DNA of 64,000 nt, from assembly GCA_012656075.1 (NCBI GenBank), contig JAAKBF010000086.1, positions 248,001 through 312,000 on the forward strand, given 5' to 3'. The notes under the pieces are model-generated. The model was not told the origin of the DNA and searched no databases. It worked only from the letters and a program-made list of their open reading frames with translations. Shown here in pieces: positions 1-9,318 of this stretch. Numbering within the stretch: position 1 is the first letter of the stretch; each line of letters opens with the position of its first letter. The DNA comes from Phytophthora hibernalis (taxonomy: Eukaryota; Oomycota; Peronosporomycetes; Peronosporales; Peronosporaceae). Both the position numbers and the translations under genes were made by a program.

Positions 1-298
1 GCTGAGAGCGGCGCGACGCGAATCTACTACTGTCGAGTCAAGACTGGAAGCTGGACTACGCGATTTCTGCTCTCGGAATGGCAACACGGCGACGATCTAC
101 GTGGACGACGACAAGTTGGCTCAGACGATTACATTCCAGACCCACCAGATGCGCCGCTTCTTCGTGGCCTTCCGCAGGTGTTTGATGGTGGGTGGTACCC
201 ACGACACGAACGATGCTCGGTACAAGCTTTTCAGCTTCATGATTCTTGACGTCTTTGGTCACGTACGTACTCGTCGCGTATCGTATGTATCTCTCTGA
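1..298 (+). pseudogene. MULE/ZSWIM-type transposase fragment (RNase H-like core)
   Basis: The plus-strand reading frame covering about 5-295 keeps a block with FFVAF, then LMV-GTHDTNDARYK and LFSFMILD. This resembles the start of the RNase H-like catalytic core of MULE/SWIM-zinc-finger transposases, where the D of the 'DGTHxTN' block is the first catalytic acidic residue. Here the block reads GGTHDTN, so that first Asp is Gly. The frame stops at 296-298, far short of a full protein of several hundred residues, and the fragment is also cut by the window edge. It is read as a decayed transposon piece. Family assignment is from remembered motif similarity only. Confidence 0.5.
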
Positions 299-2218
299 GA
301 CCTGCAAGATGTTATTGCAGATGTTTCTACCGGTACAGTATACTGGTGCTTAATTATCTGAGCGGCCATTGCGTACTCCATACCATAGAAATCAGCCAAG
401 TGATCGATTAAATGAGATGTGCTCGCGCGGACAGCTATTGTACTCTTCATAAGTCGTGACACCAGTTATTTAACCGGTCACGTATTGAGCCGTAGCGGCA
501 TGAATATCGAACGTATATAGACATTTAGACCCACAATGAATAGCTGAGCGTCTCCTTACTAGTGAAACCTCGTTTAGTTCGCAACATCTCATCAATTGGA
601 CAGCAAGGCAAGTCGCGAAACTCGAGTACGGCAATGAAGAGATGAAAATGACGAAGATCTTCTGATTTTTCAATTTTCACAATGAACTATACATTTTTGA
701 CTAAAAACGCTCGAGGGACTTTGTTGTCAAGTAGTTTATCTGTCCGTGGGTGCCGGTTGCACGTGTAGATATGCTCTACAGTGTGTGGCAACCCACCGAG
801 TTTGAGATAGATTATCCCCGTTTTATATGTAACTGTTAGATATCGAAAGCCTATAACAACTAATTTATTTCGTGCCATCAGTTATCATAAAATCGAACAA
901 GCTCATGCGGGACCTCCATAAATACATGTACATCTTATGATTTGTCAGCTGGTCGTTGCAATTGTAAACTGGCTTAAGATACGTAGTACGCTTGTAGTGC
1001 TTCTTTCCCATGTAATGTCTCTATTGACCAATGAGTGCGCCTCAATTCTGCATAGCGAGGGCACGAGCATTTTATCGACCTCGAATGACTTTTTTTGGGC
1101 GGGCTCTAGCGCCCAAACGGCTACGAATCAGTCAAAACGGACCGCATTTTTGGACTCAGTGGTCGCAAAAACCCTATATATCTAAATGTCGATATATATT
1201 TTCGCCCTTCTTTGACGTGGTAAACCTTGGTGTCACGACTTATGAAGAGTACAATAGCGGGCAGATGCTAGCTGAGCACCTATATTTGTTGATAGTTTAT
1301 CAGATGAATGACTTACTCTTGTTAACTAGAATCAAAACCAGGATTCAGGTTAACTCGACCGGTCGACTTAGCTATAATCAAACCCAGTGTACACAGCAAC
1401 TCGACCTACTGGAAGTTTGTGTTTGAAATGTGCATCATTTACAATCACTTGTCGGGCTTATGCATTGCACTATCTTTCTCTGGACAAAACAATCGTTGTT
1501 AGTGAAGGACATATATTTTAATTCGACCTTTGCGCTGCATTACATCTCTCTATGCTCTTTGAAGTGCATGTCCAATGACGCCTGGCCTACCACCACTGCG
1601 ACCGAACGTGGTAGTAGATCTATGTCAGCTTGCTCCACGCCGTGAATTGGCTGTACCAGCTGAATGTCCACCATTGTGACCCCGAACGGCTACTGAATTT
1701 TTGCGTTGTCGTCCCCGAATAGCGGCCCCGACTTCCACCTCTATCCCCACGAACGCTAAGTCGCGTCGAAGGAGCTGCAGTTTTCACCACGTTAGCATTT
1801 ATATTGCGACGGATTCTGCGGTTCACTAGTTGTCGAGGTTCTTGTTTCAAACCAGGAATTTTAATTTTGCGTGTCTTCATTGCAACCAGTAAGTGGAAAC
1901 AGAAAGTGCACTTGAAAACGCACGACAGGGACACGAACGCTGATTCACCATAACTATCTATCCCTGAGTTGGTTGTCCCAAATGTTGAATGTTGAAATTT
2001 TTTTTATTATGTGAGTCCGCACGGTCTTCAACACTTTAAGATTTGGACAATCAAAACAGCCTCTGTTGTGTGGAATTCACCATCACGAAATCGAATGTCG
2101 TACTGAGGCTCGGTTACCAGGATGCTAGGAGTGTTGAATAGTTTTTCGCCTCCCCATTAACTTCTCAGCAGGCTTTGGCTTCAGTAAAAAAAACACCAGC
2201 GCGAATTGACTGATGCTT
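299..2218. other. Intergenic, no gene recognised
   Basis: About 1.9 kb with only short ORFs of low-complexity or unfamiliar translation on both strands. A TACATGTA palindrome lies at 923-930. Nothing here is supportable as a gene. Confidence 0.6.
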
Positions 2219-2545
2219 TTATAGCAGCATGGTCTTCTTCATTAGTTCACCGGCTTTAATCTAGACACGCAGAGTGTAGTCGTGCTTAATATACTTGTTA
2301 GATGTTTCGGCGGGATTGTTCATTTTCGAAAACCCAGGGGGCGATAGAAAGCACTGCCAGTTTTTGTTTCAAGATAAAACCCACTCCTTCTTCAGGTACT
2401 TAACAAATTCGTCTTATGATTCGCATTCAGACACTTTAACAAAGCAGAGTCTTTGATCCGTTCGTATTCCGCTCAATCACGAGAGTAATGCATCTCGTTC
2501 AGGTATTTGTGATCCAAATAAGTTGCCCAGTCATTGATGCCTTAT
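2219..2545 (-). pseudogene. MULE transposase remnant
   Basis: Reading the minus strand across several frames gives pieces typical of MULE-type transposases downstream of the catalytic core: a YLNEMHYSRD block followed by AEYERIKDSALLKC, then an FYRPLGF piece and MNNPAETSNKYIKHDYTLR. The last block matches the 'TNNPxExFNxxxKRDxTLR' signature of this family. At least two stop codons and two frame changes separate the pieces, so it is a relic. It lies on the opposite strand from the transposase fragment at the window start, and whether both belong to one element cannot be decided. Confidence 0.55.
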
Positions 2546-3149
2546 CAAACGTAGATCCTGATGAATCTACTGCTGCAGGTCGCCATGTAGCTGCAGCGTT
2601 TGTGGGGCTTGTTGAAGGAATTCAAAACGCGTTGCAACGAGGAACTCTCAAAACGAGGATAGCACAGTAGAACTATCCCAGAACTACCTTAGCAATAGTA
2701 AAACTGGATTCGGTGAGGCTGGAGTTTATTCGATGGATGCATTCGGACACTACAGTCGTTTTGAGGACCTCAGGTCACAACATACTGTGGACACGACACT
2801 GGATCAACACTCTTGATTTACTCTAAATTTTACATGGACCTGCTTATACGAGGCATGGTTGGTGACCACACAGAACTCTGACTCATATTATTTGTGGCCC
2901 ACAAATAATATAATTGTGTGGTGTACTCAAATAAAATGTGCATAAAATTGGCCGGATACCGAACAATTAGGTCCCCAAAAATCTTTTAAAAATATGTAGG
3001 GAAAAACAATTGACTACACGCGACTTTCAGGGCTTTATAGTTTCTAAAACCAGAAACCAGTTTAAAAACTGGAACGTCAGGTAAGGCTTAATTGCAAGAC
3101 CACTTCGTCCCAAGCAAGTGGTCAATGAAGACTAAACCCAACACCAATA
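2546..3149. other. Intergenic, no gene recognised
   Basis: No supportable ORF. It contains a perfect hairpin at 2886-2912 (listed separately) and AT-rich sequence, and ends at the start of the left arm of the permease inverted repeat. Confidence 0.6.
2886..2912. repeat. Perfect 13-bp-arm palindrome
   Basis: Arms ATATTATTTGTGG and CCACAAATAATAT flank a single C. The arms match without mismatch. It lies in noncoding sequence about 415 bp beyond the stop codon of the first permease copy. No function can be assigned. Confidence 0.7.
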
Positions 3150-4955
3150 CATGTACCGTACCCCTAAGTTGAAACCATTTTCTTCCCTTGAAGCCACCGA
3201 CAACTATCTGTGACTTTCACCTCAGTGATCACGACAAGAAAATGACATCCAATGAAAGTAAAAAACAAATTGGTTTTCGATTTTTGTTTACAGCACCGAA
3301 AAACTGCAACACCTCACTCATCTAACTTAGCTCTCGTGCACGGCCGTGTAGTTGTAGTAGACAGTGTACTCAAACTCAGGCGCGCAGAACGGGAAATCCC
3401 TGTCATCTTCGGTGGGAGCAAACAGGTTCTTGCCCGACGTGTACGTGACGTAGCAGCCCAGACAGAAGCACACCACGACCACGATAATCGCCGGGATCTT
3501 CTCCCACATCGGCAGCACGTTCCACCTTATCTTCAGCAGGAAAATAATCGGCAAGAGGATCGAATTCACCGTGATACACGACGCACCCGCGAAGTCGGCC
3601 AGGTCGTGGAAGTGGTCCTTCAGGAGCACCGATGCGACCACCAAGTGCGATCATGATCATCCGCAGAACGACGTACTTGATGGCGTTCGCGCCGCGGTAC
3701 TCAGCAGCCTCGGCCTCGTCGTCGCCGAGGTGCACGTTCTCATTGTCAGCAACAGAGATGAAGGAGCGACGCTTAGAGGCGCGGGACACGTGCGACTGCT
3801 TCTCCGAGATCTCGACGTCAGCGGGCGTGGCAGCATCGGCATAGTTCAGAAGGTTGTTCTCGACGTCGTCGACAGCAGGCTTGTGCATACCAAGGACAAT
3901 GCGTTCGGCGATGTAGAAGGCCGGGTTCAGGATGACAGAGAAGGCGATCGTAATGTGGAGCTGCATGAAGAGGTACGCGAGGACGACGGCACCCCAGTCG
4001 GAGGCAAAGCCCAAGGTGGTCAGGCCGGTCTCCGTGTCCGGGTAGATCGACCACAACAAGTTGCCCGAGATCTGGCAGCCGACGGACGAGTACGCGGTAC
4101 TAGCCAGAACCAGGAAGCAGCATGAGATGAACGTCATCGTGACGCCGACCACACGGGGCATGCGCGTGGGGTCACTGTGCTGGCGCTGCAGCGCCGGAAT
4201 CACGATGCCGGCACCGTACGCGAGCGCCAGGTTGCCGAAAGCGCCAGCCACTTGCTTGAAGGTGAGGTCGGGCTTCGGGATGGTCGGGTGGCCACGCATG
4301 CCGTACATCACAACGGCGACGCCGATGACGTCCGTGATAATGGTGCCCATGCAACCGGCGAAAGCAGCGCCAGCTCCTTCCTTGAGCGTCGGTACCAGAC
4401 ACACTGGTAGACACGTGAGCGCCATGAGGATGATCCACGTGGTCGTGCTGAAGGCTCCCGGGAAGAGGCCGTCCAGTAGCTGACCGCCGAGCACCAGGAA
4501 GACGCAAGGCACGAGCAAGCAGTTGGCCATCTGCGAGACGACCGAGAGGTAGCGGCCAGGCCTGCCCATGGCCCATTGACCGAGGTCACCGTAGGTCTTG
4601 ACAGAGCGAGGAGCGAGCAACATGACACGGCAGATAGCTACCGCACCGTAGACGTTGGCGAAGGCCATGAAACCCATGGCGATGACGGCAAGCACGGGGC
4701 CGGCACGAGAGAAGTTTCCGGGCATACCAAGCGTTCCAATGCCGTAGACGCAGCAGAAGAGGTTGAAGGCCGCCTTGGCGTCCTCCATCGTGAAGAAAGC
4801 TGTGCGCGCCATGATACCGATAGGGGCAGCGAAGGTCGGTGCAACGGTAGACTTGATGCGGTTGTGGGGTGGTGGACTTGAGCGGAAGCTGGCAAATCCA
4901 GAAGTGAGGAAGGTGATTGACAACGGATCGGCTCGTAAACCTCAGTGCCCTTGTG
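3150..4955 (-). repeat. Left arm of permease inverted repeat
   Basis: This arm is the reverse complement of about 5,874-7,665. Identity is near complete across the coding part and the first ~140 bp upstream of the start codon, and it decays gradually in the 3' flank. The outer limit on the start-codon side is sharp: both arms share the stretch around CCTCAGTGCCCT and then diverge. The spacer between the arms is about 918 bp. Confidence 0.85.
3327..4812 (-). pseudogene. AAAP amino-acid permease, copy 1 (frameshifted)
   Basis: Encodes an amino acid/auxin permease family (Aa_trans) multi-pass transporter, expected to move amino acids across the plasma or an internal membrane. ATG at 4812 opens the conserved start MARTAFFTMEDAKAAF, followed by about eleven hydrophobic segments. 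Motifs include YGIGTLGMPGNFSRAGP near residue 20 and PTLKEGAGAAFAGC near residue 135. The translation is identical to copy 2 until about residue 390, where copy 2 has CCAAGAGTGCG (read on this strand's complement) and this copy has CCAAGTGCG: a 2-bp loss at about 3644. The C-terminal part continues in another frame to the stop at 3327-3329. It could be a very young pseudogene, an assembly error in a palindromic region, or a product truncated after a short out-of-frame tail. Confidence 0.85.
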
Positions 4956-5873
4956 TTGCAGCGGAAGCAACCACTTCCCGGTACAGTACAGTTGAGATTG
5001 CGGTGGGCTTCATGGCCGTGCACTGTTCGTTTAACAAGAGCAAGAGACTTTCCGGTGCGGCGAGATACGGGTCGCTGGCTGCGCGTCAGATGGGATCTAT
5101 CCTATCAGACTGCAACATGCCACCGCATTGCGGTCCGCAATGCATGCTCGGTGCACGTTGTCCAGATTTTGTAGACGACTTGACAAATTAGTCGATCAAG
5201 ATCGAAGTGAACAGAAAGCCAAAGTGATGCAGCTGCAAGTACATGTATCCTAGTAGAATTCCTACATGTACTGTACCGACATCCATCTACCCAGGTCCGA
5301 ATATCTACGCCCATCACTGTTCAATAAGATCGATGGCGGTAGCAAATTGCTGGCAGCGGAATCCATGGGTATTGATATACTTACAAGTTGTAGACCGCAG
5401 CGTCCACACCAAAATGTGCTGCCTCAGTCAGTTTAACCCCTTTAGTATCTGTACATCGTGGCTTCCACAACGGCGAAGCCAGCGTCACTGCGGTGCAAGG
5501 AAGAAGACAGGTGTTACAACGGCTTGTACCCATCTTCCACATCTCGTTGCCTTTCAAGATCAGCAAAATTGAGACCGGCTATGCGCGTCTGATTAAAATG
5601 TTAATCAGAGCGTGGAATCGTGAGCGTGGCAAGCGCTGTGCAGCGAGTGAAAGCAGGCTCTTGATAGGGCCCCAGCATTATGACGCGCCGAATTTGACCA
5701 TTATCTTGCACTCCAGCAGGCCTCCGTCTCTAGCGTCAAATCCCAGAGCGGCGAGCGTCTCGCCGAGACGCTCCACTCATAGGAGTCCAACTGCTACATC
5801 GGTACATGTACACCGCCACAACTTCAACGCATTTACACTTTTCGCGCAGTTGTTTGTGCTGTTTCATCGGCAT
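4956..5873. other. Spacer and divergent promoter region between permease copies 1 and 2
   Basis: A 918-bp segment between the heads of two divergent permease genes. No ORF is supportable. TACATGTA palindromes occur at 5240-5247, 5263-5270 and 5803-5810. The two genes therefore share about 140 bp of proximal upstream sequence but have unrelated distal promoters. Confidence 0.6.
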
Positions 5874-7665
5874 CACGAGGGCACTGAGGTTTACGAGCCG
5901 ATCCGTTGTCAATCACCTTCCTCACTTCTGGATTTGCCAGCTTCCGCTCAAGTCCACCACCCCACAACCGCATCAAGTCTACCGTTGCACCGACCTTCGC
6001 TGCCCCTATCGGTATCATGGCGCGCACAGCTTTCTTCACGATGGAGGACGCCAAGGCGGCCTTCAACCTCTTCTGCTGCGTCTACGGCATTGGAACGCTT
6101 GGTATGCCCGGAAACTTCTCTCGTGCCGGCCCCGTGCTTGCCGTCATCGCCATGGGTTTCATGGCCTTCGCCAACGTCTACGGTGCGGTAGCTATCTGCC
6201 GTGTCATGTTGCTCGCTCCTCGCTCTGTCAAGACCTACGGTGACCTCGGTCAATGGGCCATGGGCAGGCCTGGCCGCTACCTCTCGGTCGTCTCGCAGAT
6301 GGCCAACTGCTTGCTCGTGCCTTGCGTCTTCCTGGTGCTCGGCGGTCAGCTACTGGACGGCCTCTTCCCGGGAGCCTTCAGCACGACCACGTGGATCATC
6401 CTCATGGCGCTCACGTGTCTACCAGTGTGTCTGGTACCGACGCTCAAGGAAGGAGCTGGCGCTGCTTTCGCCGGTTGCATGGGCACCATTATCACGGACG
6501 TCATCGGCGTCGCCGTTGTGATGTACGGCATGCGTGGCCACCCGACCATCCCGAAGCCCGACCTCACCTTCAAGCAAGTGGCTGGCGCTTTCGGCAACCT
6601 GGCGCTCGCGTACGGTGCCGGCATCGTGATTCCGGCGCTGCAGCGCCAGCACAGTGACCCCACGCGCATGCCCCGTGTGGTCGGCGTCACGATGACGTTC
6701 ATCTCATGCTGCTTCCTGGTTCTGGCTAGTACCGCGTACTCGTCCGTCGGCTGCCAGATCTCGGGCAACTTGTTGTGGTCGATCTACCCGGACACGGAGA
6801 CCGGCCTGACCACCTTGGGCTTTGCCTCCGACTGGGGTGCCGTCGTCCTCGCGTACCTCTTCATGCAGCTCCACATTACGATCGCCTTCTCTGTCATCCT
6901 GAACCCGGCCTTCTACATCGCCGAACGCATTGTCCTTGGTATGCACAAGCCTGCTGTCGACGACGTCGAGAACAACCTTCTGAACTATGCCGATGCTGCC
7001 ACGCCCGCTGACGTCGAGATCTCGGAGAAGCAGTCGCACGTGTCCCGCGCCTCTAAGCGTCGCTCCTTCATCTCTGTTGCTGACAATGAGAACGTGCACC
7101 TCGGCGACGACGAGGCCGAGGCTGCTGAGTACCGCGGCGCGAACGCCATCAAGTACGTCGTTCTGCGGATGATCATGATCGCACTCTTGGTGGTCGCATC
7201 GGTGCTCCTGAAGGACCACTTCCACGACCTGGCCGACTTCGCGGGTGCGTCGTGTATCACGGTGAATTCGATCCTCTTGCCGATTATTTTCCTGCTGAAG
7301 ATAAGGTGGAACGTGCTGCCGATGTGGGAGAAGATCCCGGCGATTATCGTGGTCGTGGTGTGCTTCTGTCTGGGCTGCTACGTCACGTACACGTCGGGCA
7401 AGAACCTGTTTGCTCCCACCGAAGATGACAGGGATTTCCCGTTCTGCGCGCCTGAGTTTGAGTACACTGTCTACTACAACTACACGGCCGTGCACGAGAG
7501 CTAAGTTAGATGAGTGAGGTGTTGCAGTTTTTCGGTGCTGTAAACAAAAATCGAAAACCAATTTGTTTTTTACTTTCATTGGATGTCATTTTCTTGTCGT
7601 GCTCACTGAAAAGGAAGAAAATGGTTTCAACTTGGGGTGTACCGGTACATGTCGAATATTTACTT
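5874..7665 (+). repeat. Right arm of permease inverted repeat
   Basis: Reverse-complement partner of 3,150-4,955, containing the intact copy 2. The 3' flank still matches for about 100 bp beyond the stop codon with few differences, then small insertions and deletions accumulate. Confidence 0.85.
6017..7504 (+). CDS. AAAP amino-acid permease, copy 2 (intact)
   Basis: A single-exon gene for a 495-residue amino acid/auxin permease family transporter (Aa_trans). It is expected to be a multi-pass membrane protein that symports amino acids. The frame is open upstream to 5906, but the first ATG is 6017; the MAR-x-x-FFT-x-EDAKAAFNLFCC start is shared by the other copies, which supports it. Visible motifs are GTLGMPGNFSRAGP (~27-40), LLVPCVFLVLGG (~100), PTLKEGAGAAFAGC (~135), AYGAGIVIPALQRQHSDP (~200) and CYVTYTSGKNLF near the end. 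A hydrophilic, acidic cytoplasmic-like loop (about 325-375, with EAEAAEYRGAN) separates the last membrane segments. The tail PFCAPEFEYTVYYNYT is common to all copies. Codons are strongly G/C-ending, as in well-expressed oomycete genes. Substrate cannot be told from sequence. Confidence 0.9.
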   Translation: MARTAFFTMEDAKAAFNLFCCVYGIGTLGMPGNFSRAGPVLAVIAMGFMAFANVYGAVAICRVMLLAPRSVKTYGDLGQWAMGRPGRYLSVVSQMANCLLVPCVFLVLGGQLLDGLFPGAFSTTTWIILMALTCLPVCLVPTLKEGAGAAFAGCMGTIITDVIGVAVVMYGMRGHPTIPKPDLTFKQVAGAFGNLALAYGAGIVIPALQRQHSDPTRMPRVVGVTMTFISCCFLVLASTAYSSVGCQISGNLLWSIYPDTETGLTTLGFASDWGAVVLAYLFMQLHITIAFSVILNPAFYIAERIVLGMHKPAVDDVENNLLNYADAATPADVEISEKQSHVSRASKRRSFISVADNENVHLGDDEAEAAEYRGANAIKYVVLRMIMIALLVVASVLLKDHFHDLADFAGASCITVNSILLPIIFLLKIRWNVLPMWEKIPAIIVVVVCFCLGCYVTYTSGKNLFAPTEDDRDFPFCAPEFEYTVYYNYTAVHES

Positions 7666-7839
7666 GTAATGGGTCGCGTGGTAATCAAGGAACTTTGGGA
7701 GAGTGCCGGCTTTTGCAAAAGCCCCATGTCCACAGGTACAGTACATATAATTGAAAGCGAATGTTGTGTATTGGTATACAGTAGTCTACTGACAGCTTCA
7801 CGCGACGACAATCTCAGGTTCAGTGTTGTTTGACAACGC
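7505..7839. other. Convergent 3' flanks of permease copies 2 and 3
   Basis: 335 bp between two tail-to-tail permease genes, holding both 3' untranslated regions. The first ~160 bp belong to the inverted repeat. No other feature is seen. Confidence 0.6.
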
Positions 7840-9318
7840 TTAGTTCTCGTGAGCAGCCGTATAGTTGTAGTACACCGTGTTCTCAAACTCGGGCGCGCAG
7901 AACGGGAAGGACGCGTCCTCGTCGCTGGGAGCAAACAGGTTCTTGCCCGACGTGTACGTGACGTAGCAGCCCAGGCAGAAGCACACCACGACCACCGTCA
8001 GGGCTGGAAGCTTCTCCCACATTGGAAGAACAGTCCACCTTTTCTTGAGCAGGAAAACAATGGGCAGCAGAATGGAGTTCACCGTGATGCACGACGAGCC
8101 GACAAAGTCCGCCAGGTCAGAGAAGTGGTCCTTCAGCAGCACCGAAGCAATGACGAGAATCACAATGATCACAATGCGAAGAATAACATACTTGAGAGCG
8201 TTCGCGCCGCGGTACTCAGCAGCCTCGGACTCGTCGTCGCCGAGGTGCACATTCTCGTTGTCAGCCACCGAGATGAACGAGCGCTTGGAAGCGCGGGACT
8301 CCTTCTCCGAATGTTCAACAACGTCAGCGGGTGTAGCAGCATCAGCGTAGCTGAGCAAGTTGTTCTCGACATCATCGACACTCTGTTTGTGCATGCCGAG
8401 CACGATGCGCTCACAAATGTAGAAGGCCGGGTTCAGGATGACAGAGAAGGCGATCGTAATGTGGAGCTGCATGAAGAGGTACGCGAGAACGACGGCACCC
8501 CAGTCAGAGGCAAAGCCCAGCGTGGTCAGGCCAGTCTCCTCGTCCGGGTAGATCGACCACAACAAGTTGCCCGAGATCTGGCAGCCGACGGACGAGTACG
8601 CTGTACTAGCCAGAACCAGGAAGCAGCATGAGATGAAAGCGATCGTCACACCCACAACACGGGGCATGCGCGTGGGGTCACTGTGTTGGCGTTGCAGCGC
8701 CGGAATCACGATGCCGGCTCCGTACGCGAGCGCCAGGTTGCCAAAGGCGCCAGCAACTTGCTTGAAGGCGAGGTCGGGCTTCGGCACACTGGGGTGGCCA
8801 CGCATGCCGTACATCACAACGGCGACACCGATAATATCAGCGATTAGCGTGCCCATGCAACCCGCAAAGGCAGCACCAGCTCCTTCCTTGAGAGTCGGCA
8901 CCAGGCACACCGGCAGACATGTGAGCGCCATGAGGATGATCCACGTCGAGGGGCTGAAAGCGTCCGGGAAGAGACCGTCGAGCAGTGTGCCACCGAGCAC
9001 CAGGAAGACGCAGGGTACAAGCAGACAGTTGCCCATTTGAGAGACGACGCACAGATAGCGACCGGTCTTGCCCATACACCACTCGCCGAGGTCACCGTAG
9101 GTCTTGACGGAGCGGGGAGCGAGTAGCATGACGCGACAGATAGCCACCGAGGAGTACGTGTTGGCGAAGGCCATGAAGGCCATGGCGATGACGGCAATCA
9201 CAGGGCCGGCGCGGGAGAAGTTACCAGGCATACCAAGCGTACCAATGCCGTAGACACAGCAGAAGAGGTTGAAGGCGGCCTTGGCGTCCTCCGTCGTGAA
9301 AGCAGGCTTGCGCGCCAT
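7840..9318 (-). CDS. AAAP amino-acid permease, copy 3 (intact)
   Basis: A single-exon gene of 492 residues, same family as copy 2 and clearly similar along the whole length but with many substitutions, so an older duplicate. ATG at 9318 gives MARKPAFTTEDAKAAFNLFCC; an in-frame extension to 9417 exists but is unlike the other copies. Family motifs are intact: GMPGNFSRAGP, CVFLVLGGTLLDGLFP, PTLKEGAGAAFAGC, GAGIVIPALQRQHSDP, and the C-terminal CYVTYTSGKNLFAP. The hydrophilic loop differs most from copy 2 (for example EHSEKESRASKRSF), which suggests relaxed constraint or divergent regulation there. Probably a functional amino-acid transporter. Confidence 0.9.
   Translation of the reverse strand: MARKPAFTTEDAKAAFNLFCCVYGIGTLGMPGNFSRAGPVIAVIAMAFMAFANTYSSVAICRVMLLAPRSVKTYGDLGEWCMGKTGRYLCVVSQMGNCLLVPCVFLVLGGTLLDGLFPDAFSPSTWIILMALTCLPVCLVPTLKEGAGAAFAGCMGTLIADIIGVAVVMYGMRGHPSVPKPDLAFKQVAGAFGNLALAYGAGIVIPALQRQHSDPTRMPRVVGVTIAFISCCFLVLASTAYSSVGCQISGNLLWSIYPDEETGLTTLGFASDWGAVVLAYLFMQLHITIAFSVILNPAFYICERIVLGMHKQSVDDVENNLLSYADAATPADVVEHSEKESRASKRSFISVADNENVHLGDDESEAAEYRGANALKYVILRIVIIVILVIASVLLKDHFSDLADFVGSSCITVNSILLPIVFLLKKRWTVLPMWEKLPALTVVVVCFCLGCYVTYTSGKNLFAPSDEDASFPFCAPEFENTVYYNYTAAHEN

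Noticed and set aside
1620..1934. 104-codon minus-strand ORF
   Set aside because: Translation is low-information and has no family resemblance or neighbouring support.
5826..5843. Oomycete initiator (Inr)-like sequence GCATTTACACTTTT upstream of permease copy 2
   Set aside because: Only a partial match to the remembered consensus, and the corresponding sequence is absent from the other copies.
5906..6016. In-frame upstream extension of permease copy 2
   Set aside because: It starts with a non-ATG codon, and ATG 6017 matches the start shared by the other copies.
6704..7579. 291-codon minus-strand frame opposite permease copy 2
   Set aside because: It is an antisense shadow of a G/C-third-position gene; translation is Arg/Asp/Val-rich and matches nothing.
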